Source of the DNA: Pedobacter sp. BAL39
Lineage (GTDB): Bacteria > Bacteroidota > Bacteroidia > Sphingobacteriales > Sphingobacteriaceae
Direction of reading: 5' to 3'
Assembly: GCF_000170795.1 (NCBI RefSeq)
Contig: NZ_ABCM01000022.1
Coordinates: 42,600 to 106,599, forward strand
DNA length: 64,000 nt
Part shown: in pieces, positions 59,855-64,000 of the stretch
Layout: every line of letters starts with the position of its first letter
How positions within the stretch are numbered: position 1 is the stretch's first letter
Position numbers and translations under genes: made by a program
Notes under the pieces: generated by a model
What the model was told of the DNA's origin: nothing
Databases searched by the model: none
Seen by the model: the letters and a program-made list of their open reading frames with translations, nothing else

Positions 59855-60341
59855 ATGTCCTTGTGGATTCTATAACCATCCGGATAAGGAATGCCACTGC
59901 AGCCCGCTGTTGGTACAGAAATACCTGAGCAAAATATCCGGCCCCTTGCTGGACCGCATTGACCTGCATATCGAAGTAACACCGGTAAAATTTAAAGACC
60001 TCAGCTCTGAACAAAAATCAGAAACAAGTATGGTCATCAGAAACCGTGTAATAGAAGCCAGAAGGTTACAGGATATCCGCTTTGAGGGCATGGCCGATCT
60101 TCACTACAATGCACAGATGAGTTCCAATATGGTCAGAAAAGTCTGTAAAATCGACAAACAGGGACAAGCATTGATTAAAAAAGCAATGGATAAACTGGGC
60201 CTTTCCGCAAGGGCGTACGACCGGATCCTTAAGGTTGCAAGGACCATTGCCGATCTTGCAGGCGCGGAAGCGATTAGCTCAGCACATCTCGCAGAAGCAA
60301 TACACTACCGTAGCCTTGATAGAAATACCTGGCCTACCTAG
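59855..60341 (+). pseudogene. comM: ComM/YifB 3' part (split by island)
   Basis: ATGT is the duplicated target; from 59859 the frame reads PCGFYNHPDKECHCSP, then GPLLDRIDLHIEV and the C-terminal helical domain (GLSARAYDRILKVARTIADL) to TAG at 60341. It has no start codon or Walker A of its own and cannot work alone. It restores the expected continuation of MNPC at 11259-11270. Overlaps the convergent 85-aa gene by 4 bp. Confidence 0.95.
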
Positions 60342-60595
60342 ATGCTTTCCTCGTCGTCCTCATCCTCTTCTTCCGGCACGTAAGCAAGGATTTCCCTACC
60401 AATCTGGTTGATCTCTTCATCGATCTCAAACAGCGGAAGGGCAGTTTCAGGATCCAGCTTCAACCATTGGAGCTCTGTATCTTTTTGAATCTGTACGTAT
60501 TCTTTACCGTCCTTAAAGATGACATAAGTATCATTTCCTTCAGGAAAAACAGCGTAGTCAACATTTCCAATGCTGATGTCAAAAGGTTCTTGCAT
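60338..60595 (-). CDS. Conserved hypothetical acidic protein
   Basis: 85 aa, no signal peptide, ending in an acidic tail (YVPEEEDEDDEE). The middle (YAVFPEGNDTYVIFKDGKEY) has a beta pattern. Unknown function; it overlaps the tail of comM by 4 bp in convergent orientation and follows the COG3014-like gene by about 40 bp. Confidence 0.6.
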   Translation of the reverse strand: MQEPFDISIGNVDYAVFPEGNDTYVIFKDGKEYVQIQKDTELQWLKLDPETALPLFEIDEEINQIGREILAYVPEEEDEDDEESI

Positions 60596-60636
60596 TTCTT
60601 TTATTCTATTGTAATCATAAAAACCGGAAGCCCTAA

Positions 60637-62073
60637 CTAACGTAGGCTAGAATAGTTGTAAAACTGCATTCTTCCAGTTCCGTTTATTGTTATCGTTTTG
60701 GTATCTGCGGCGCTGCCGTTAGCCCCGTTCAGGCTTAATGTAATCGTATTTTGTCCTTTACGCAACGGAATTCTCGCATAGTTAATGGTTGCAGGGAGCG
60801 ATTGCCAGTTACGGGTATCTGCCTTTTCAGAAAGCAGACTATACAATTGAACTCCAAGGCCAAGACCTTCGAGCAGGGTGTTGTCTTTACCATTTTTCCC
60901 CGTTCCTTTTGAGCTTTCTTTCAGGATATATTCCGCCCCTTTTTTCACTGCCAGACGCGTAAGCACCTTGCTCATCTCCTTCAGAAAACGCTGATCCAGC
61001 GTTTTAAAGGCCAGTTCATTGATGTCCTCAGCTTTCTCAAAACCTACCGTATCTGTACCGTTGCTTAACGTAGCCCTGCTGAAAAAAGGCGCTCTTGCCA
61101 CATACTTTGGATAAGTAGCCCTCAGACTCTGGATAGAATTCGCATTGAAACCATCATTACTGTAACTACGGTCAAAGGGAATGATGATGGAGCCGCCAAC
61201 ATTGGTAAAGAACAGGCCACCGTCATCACCTTTTACCAATGAAAAGAAAAATTCCTGCTGCTGTTTTACAGGTGCCATGCCGTTCTCCCAGAAGAAAATC
61301 AGTTCACCACCCTCGGGTTTTGGTTGACGTGTATAATGCATTCCAAAAAGTCCTTCAAATCGCTGAAGTTCTGCCGTAAAACCGTTCAGATCAGCAGTCC
61401 TCAGCACATCGTTTTTTAAACCAACGGGCATCTTTGTGCCATAGTAGGTCTGGTCTTTGCTGTTCAGAAAAACCTCTGCCGCATTACGATAGGCGATGAA
61501 AGCATTATTGACATCATTGTCGTATTCATAAATCAGCCCCTGCAGCATCAGTGAAAAGGCATCTTTGGAATATCTGGAATCCTTGTCATTGAACTTATCT
61601 CCCTGCTCCTGTGACTGTAAGCTGATGCGTCGTGCTTCCACAATGGCATCTTCAGTTTTGTTCAGGAAAACATAGTTGAGGGCCTTATAATAGTGGATCA
61701 TGAATTTCTCAAAATCCTCCCCTTTATAAGATTGCGTCATCGGATTCACCAGCGTGCCGACAAGGGCGTCACCAGCACTGCGAAAACCGCGCTCCAGCAT
61801 AGAATCAGCTTCGTTAAAATAGTGGTTACTATTTTCGTAATCCCCGGTCAGGTGACTGGTCTTGCCTTTCTCCATAAGAAAGAGCAATTGATTACGTGGC
61901 TTGCTCAGGATTTTATTCTTTTCCAGCGCCTTCTGTGCTTCAGCATAATTTCCGCTGGAGATCTCCTTATAGTAAGGCGCAATCATGTCATTGTAACTGG
62001 AACAGCTAAAAAGAAAGAGCATCAGCCCAAGAAGGACAGATGCTCCGAAAGTATTCTTGCTCGTATTTGACAT
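60637..62073 (-). CDS. COG3014-type lipoprotein with TPR-like helices
   Basis: 478 aa with a lipobox (LFLFSCSSYN). The first 220 residues have helical-repeat character (EISSGNYAEAQKALEKNKIL, HYYKALNYVFLNKTEDAIVE). The second half contains GGLFFTNVGGSIIIPFDRS and a conserved WQSLPATINYARIPLRKGQN. Such proteins often pair with LpoB-like lipoproteins, as here (23-bp gap), and may regulate cell-wall synthesis (inference). Confidence 0.75.
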   Translation of the reverse strand: MSNTSKNTFGASVLLGLMLFLFSCSSYNDMIAPYYKEISSGNYAEAQKALEKNKILSKPRNQLLFLMEKGKTSHLTGDYENSNHYFNEADSMLERGFRSAGDALVGTLVNPMTQSYKGEDFEKFMIHYYKALNYVFLNKTEDAIVEARRISLQSQEQGDKFNDKDSRYSKDAFSLMLQGLIYEYDNDVNNAFIAYRNAAEVFLNSKDQTYYGTKMPVGLKNDVLRTADLNGFTAELQRFEGLFGMHYTRQPKPEGGELIFFWENGMAPVKQQQEFFFSLVKGDDGGLFFTNVGGSIIIPFDRSYSNDGFNANSIQSLRATYPKYVARAPFFSRATLSNGTDTVGFEKAEDINELAFKTLDQRFLKEMSKVLTRLAVKKGAEYILKESSKGTGKNGKDNTLLEGLGLGVQLYSLLSEKADTRNWQSLPATINYARIPLRKGQNTITLSLNGANGSAADTKTITINGTGRMQFYNYSSLR

Positions 62074-62096
62074 AGAGATTTAGTCCGAAAACCAGA

Positions 62097-62690
62097 CTAA
62101 TTTTTAACGTATTTCGTAATTTTCTTGTCGCCGATCCATACTACTTCATTCGTTTGAATGTCGGTTAGCTCAAGGTTTACCTGGTAATAAACTACTTTTT
62201 GTCTTTTATGTGAGTCTACAATAGAATTGATTGATCCCTGAAGGATGTAATCAGCACCATTCTCTAACCCAAACTTTTTCATTGTAGAGACAGAAGCATT
62301 GTCCTGCTGATCGCCTTTTTCCGCACGCAGTTCTTCTCTTTTTTTACCTCCCTGTACCAGTCTTACACGGTCGCTGGAAATGAAAGCCTGCTCTACATCT
62401 TTCACAAAAGTCTCAGCATCGATGTGCTCATGGCTTTTGTTCGTAACGGTACCTACAATTACGACAGGTTTTTTCCCTTGTTTAGCCTCAAGATGGCTTG
62501 GTAACCATTTGCTGCCAAGTATCGTCTGGGTCATTTCTGCAGCTACCAATCGCGAATCGGTATTGTTCCAGTTTCCACTGATGTCGATTGCCTGATCGGT
62601 GTTAACACGTGTTACTTGTCTGGAGCATGAGCTGATGATCACTCCGGAAACAGCAAAAGCTGCAATTGTCATTATCTTTTTGAACTGCAT
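62097..62690 (-). CDS. LpoB-like penicillin-binding-protein activator lipoprotein
   Basis: 197 aa with a lipobox (GVIISSCSRQ). LpoB/PBP-activator fold features: DISGNWNNTDSRLVAAEM, PVVIVGTVTNKSHEHIDAET, GADYILQGSINSIVD and a terminal NEVVWIGDKKITKYVKN. In E. coli LpoB stimulates PBP1b from the outer membrane. Name by fold; the partner in this phylum is not known. Confidence 0.8.
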   Translation of the reverse strand: MQFKKIMTIAAFAVSGVIISSCSRQVTRVNTDQAIDISGNWNNTDSRLVAAEMTQTILGSKWLPSHLEAKQGKKPVVIVGTVTNKSHEHIDAETFVKDVEQAFISSDRVRLVQGGKKREELRAEKGDQQDNASVSTMKKFGLENGADYILQGSINSIVDSHKRQKVVYYQVNLELTDIQTNEVVWIGDKKITKYVKN

Positions 62691-62720
62691 ATATTTAAAT
62701 GTAAATTTTCTTGTGATTGA

Positions 62721-63143
62721 TTACCAGCGGTTCCAGCGTCTGCCTCCGCCCCAACCGCCACCAAAACCATATCCAAAGCTTCCCCATCCATGACGGGAAC
62801 CAAAGCCCAGGCTGATTGAAGAACCTAGTGATGGATAAAAGTAGGAGTTGCCGAAGTAAGAATTACCATAGTATGGGTTATACCAGTCGTACGCTGCATT
62901 TCTTTCCCGGCGCAGCTGACGTCTTTCTGCCCTGGCCGTATACCAGTCATAAGCTTTATAGGTATTCTGTACCGTTGTTCCCTGTGTACTGGTAAGGGAA
63001 TCAGCCAGCTCAATATACTTCGCCCGTGTTTCCTGATAGCGAGGGTTCTGATCCGGTAGTAATTCTGGCTTTTGCGCATAACTCACCGTCGAATACGCAA
63101 GACCTGCGATACAACCGGCGATGATCATCAAATTCTTTTTCAT
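62721..63143 (-). CDS. Exported Gly/Trp/Tyr-rich protein of unknown function
   Basis: 140 aa with a signal peptide (LAYSTVSYAQKP). A short helical part (YIELADSLTSTQGTTVQNTY) is followed by RRQLRRERNAAYDWYNPYYG, a Ser/Tyr-rich section and a terminal GFGGGWGGGRRWNRW. No family recognised. First gene of the LpoB operon; the next start is 31 bp downstream. Confidence 0.6.
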   Translation of the reverse strand: MKKNLMIIAGCIAGLAYSTVSYAQKPELLPDQNPRYQETRAKYIELADSLTSTQGTTVQNTYKAYDWYTARAERRQLRRERNAAYDWYNPYYGNSYFGNSYFYPSLGSSISLGFGSRHGWGSFGYGFGGGWGGGRRWNRW

Positions 63144-63431
63144 CTCTTTATCAATTTATGTTTAGCTGACAGATTTGAATCTAGGGAGCATTTAACTCAA
63201 AGCAAATAAAAGCGCTTTGTATAACAAAGATATAAAGAGTTCCGCTCAACTTTGCCATAACAAAGTTAAATATTGTTAAATCAAATGCTGTTTTTACAAT
63301 TAAGCCGATTAAGCGGTTAATGTTTAAAACATCCCTTTCCTGATAAGACAACAGCCCTCGTCGCCTAAGGTTTTGTACAGGCAATAGCAAGGAGTACCCA
63401 GGTTTTGTACATACCTGTAGTTCAGGGTCCT
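63144..63431. other. 288-bp non-coding stretch with a 12-bp direct repeat
   Basis: AGGTTTTGTACA occurs at 63367-63378 and again at 63399-63410. A 69-codon frame on the minus strand has no recognisable protein features. Probably decayed photolyase downstream sequence and the promoter of the LpoB operon. Confidence 0.4.
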
Positions 63432-63629
63432 TTAGGCATTGAGCTCTTTGATGGTGTTGTAGATAAATGTTACTCTTGCATCCTTTACTGGCAGCTTGCT
63501 GAGGATGTTGGTGTCGAAGATGAACAATAGCAATACGGGATGGGGGCCTTTCAGGGCATGGTAAAGTGCAGTATGATCTTCGAGTCTTAGATCTCTTCTG
63601 AGCCAGCAGATGCTAATTTCTTTTTTCAT
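63432..63629 (-). pseudogene. N-terminal fragment of a DNA photolyase/cryptochrome
   Basis: 65 aa starting MKKEISICWLRRDLRLEDHT, the well-known photolyase N-terminal motif, and continuing to ARVTFIYNTIKELN before a stop. Intact photolyases have about 430-480 residues, and no continuation is found downstream on this strand. So the gene has lost nearly everything after the first Rossmann strand-helix units. The deletion joint is near 63430. Confidence 0.7.
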
Positions 63630-63644
63630 GAAGTATCCGGGTAG

Positions 63645-64000
63645 TTAGGAGCCGTAAATATCGGCTAAAGCATCGTTAAGTTGTAGGTATTTAAATCTGA
63701 AACCGCTTTCCAGGAGCTTTTCTACAGAAGTATTGGTGCTCATGGTGGCGACAATGCTCATCTCGCCCATCAATAAGGATAGGAAGGATTTGGGAACCTT
63801 AAAGGGCCAGACTGGGCGGTGAAGCTGATGTGCAATCGCCTGAGTGATGGTTTTGTTGGTCACCGGATAGGGAGCACAGGCATTGTACGTGCCAGTGATG
63901 GATTCCTGTTCCAGTGCATGAATGAAGATGCCAACCATATCGTCGATGTGGATCCATGGCACCCATTGTTTGCCATCGGAGAGGGTGGCCCCGGCGAAAA
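63645..64000 (-). CDS. NAD-dependent epimerase, TIGR01777/SDR39U1-like, C-terminal part (start outside window)
   Basis: About 118 residues to the window edge. DGKQWVPWIHIDDMVGIFIH and GTYNACAPYPVTNKTIT are the conserved blocks of the TIGR01777 (YfcH) epimerase family; then VPKSFLSLLMGEMS and a C-terminal KLLESGFRFKYLQLNDAL. The Rossmann N terminus lies beyond position 64000. It is 15 bp upstream of the photolyase fragment. Confidence 0.85.
   Translation of the reverse strand, partial: FAGATLSDGKQWVPWIHIDDMVGIFIHALEQESITGTYNACAPYPVTNKTITQAIAHQLHRPVWPFKVPKSFLSLLMGEMSIVATMSTNTSVEKLLESGFRFKYLQLNDALADIYGS

Noticed and set aside
63181..63390. 69-codon minus-strand frame
   Set aside because: No signal, domain or conserved motif, AT-rich intergenic composition, and poor spacing to its neighbours.

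Overview
The window looks like a chromosomal segment of a Bacteroidota bacterium, most likely Sphingobacteriaceae (Pedobacter/Mucilaginibacter-like). The evidence is GldH, paired glucosaminidase-LysM proteins, a DUF3078 protein, TTTG/TAnnTTTG promoters, DUF3347/DUF6660/DUF6428 proteins and TolC-fused CzcA. Assignment below family level is inference. No rRNA, tRNA or CRISPR array was seen.

Layout. (1) 1-10214, core chromosome: murF (5' end cut by the window), gldH, ricT, holB, ruvX, an O-methyltransferase, two LysM glucosaminidases, two envelope proteins and ffh. (2) 10215-11270 and 59859-60341: the two halves of one comM/yifB gene. Joined, they give an open frame of 512 codons. (3) 11271-59854: a 48.6-kb accessory island that splits comM at the MNPC|PCG motif and is flanked by a 4-bp ATGT duplication. 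(4) 60338-64000, core again: an 85-aa protein, a COG3014-like lipoprotein, an LpoB-like lipoprotein, a Gly/Trp/Tyr-rich exported protein, a truncated photolyase and the C-terminal part of an epimerase.

The island reads as three head-to-tail units. Each ends on its right side with a minus-strand tandem-HTH (XRE-like) gene whose TTG start codon lies inside a 16-bp terminal inverted repeat, CGTTGCCTTGTTTGCG. Units 1 and 2 begin with a homologous left end of about 257 bp. Unit 3 has a divergent left end rich in palindromes. I recognise no integrase, transposase, relaxase or conjugation gene anywhere in the island. This recombinase-less, XRE-bordered tandem array in comM is the main candidate for an undescribed system.

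Cargo. Unit 1 (11271-28072) carries a Csp-like copper protein and a fluoride module (promoter, fluoride riboswitch, PAP2-like protein, EamA protein, second enolase, CLC-type antiporter). It also carries a sulfur-oxyanion module: LysR regulator, diheme cytochrome, DsrE, two orphan periplasmic binding proteins, YeiH, YncE-like propeller, DUF305 and a SoxC/SorA-like molybdoenzyme. Unit 2 (28077-42315) carries an arsenic operon (arsR, DUF6428, arsN-like, arsC, acr3, two metallophosphoesterases). It also carries a copper module: P1B ATPase, a multicopper oxidase apparently fused to a CopB-like barrel, haem-binding protein and two DUF3347 proteins. Unit 3 (42320-59854) is an almost continuous minus-strand run of divalent-metal genes. 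These are a CzcA-TolC fusion, CzcB, Csp, a P1B-4 ATPase, an NRAMP-like and a ZIP-like transporter and MgtC, followed by envelope genes (two PAP2 proteins and an LtaS-like enzyme). Together the island gives a stress-resistance repertoire for fluoride, arsenic, copper, sulfite/thiosulfate and divalent metals, at the cost of an intact comM.
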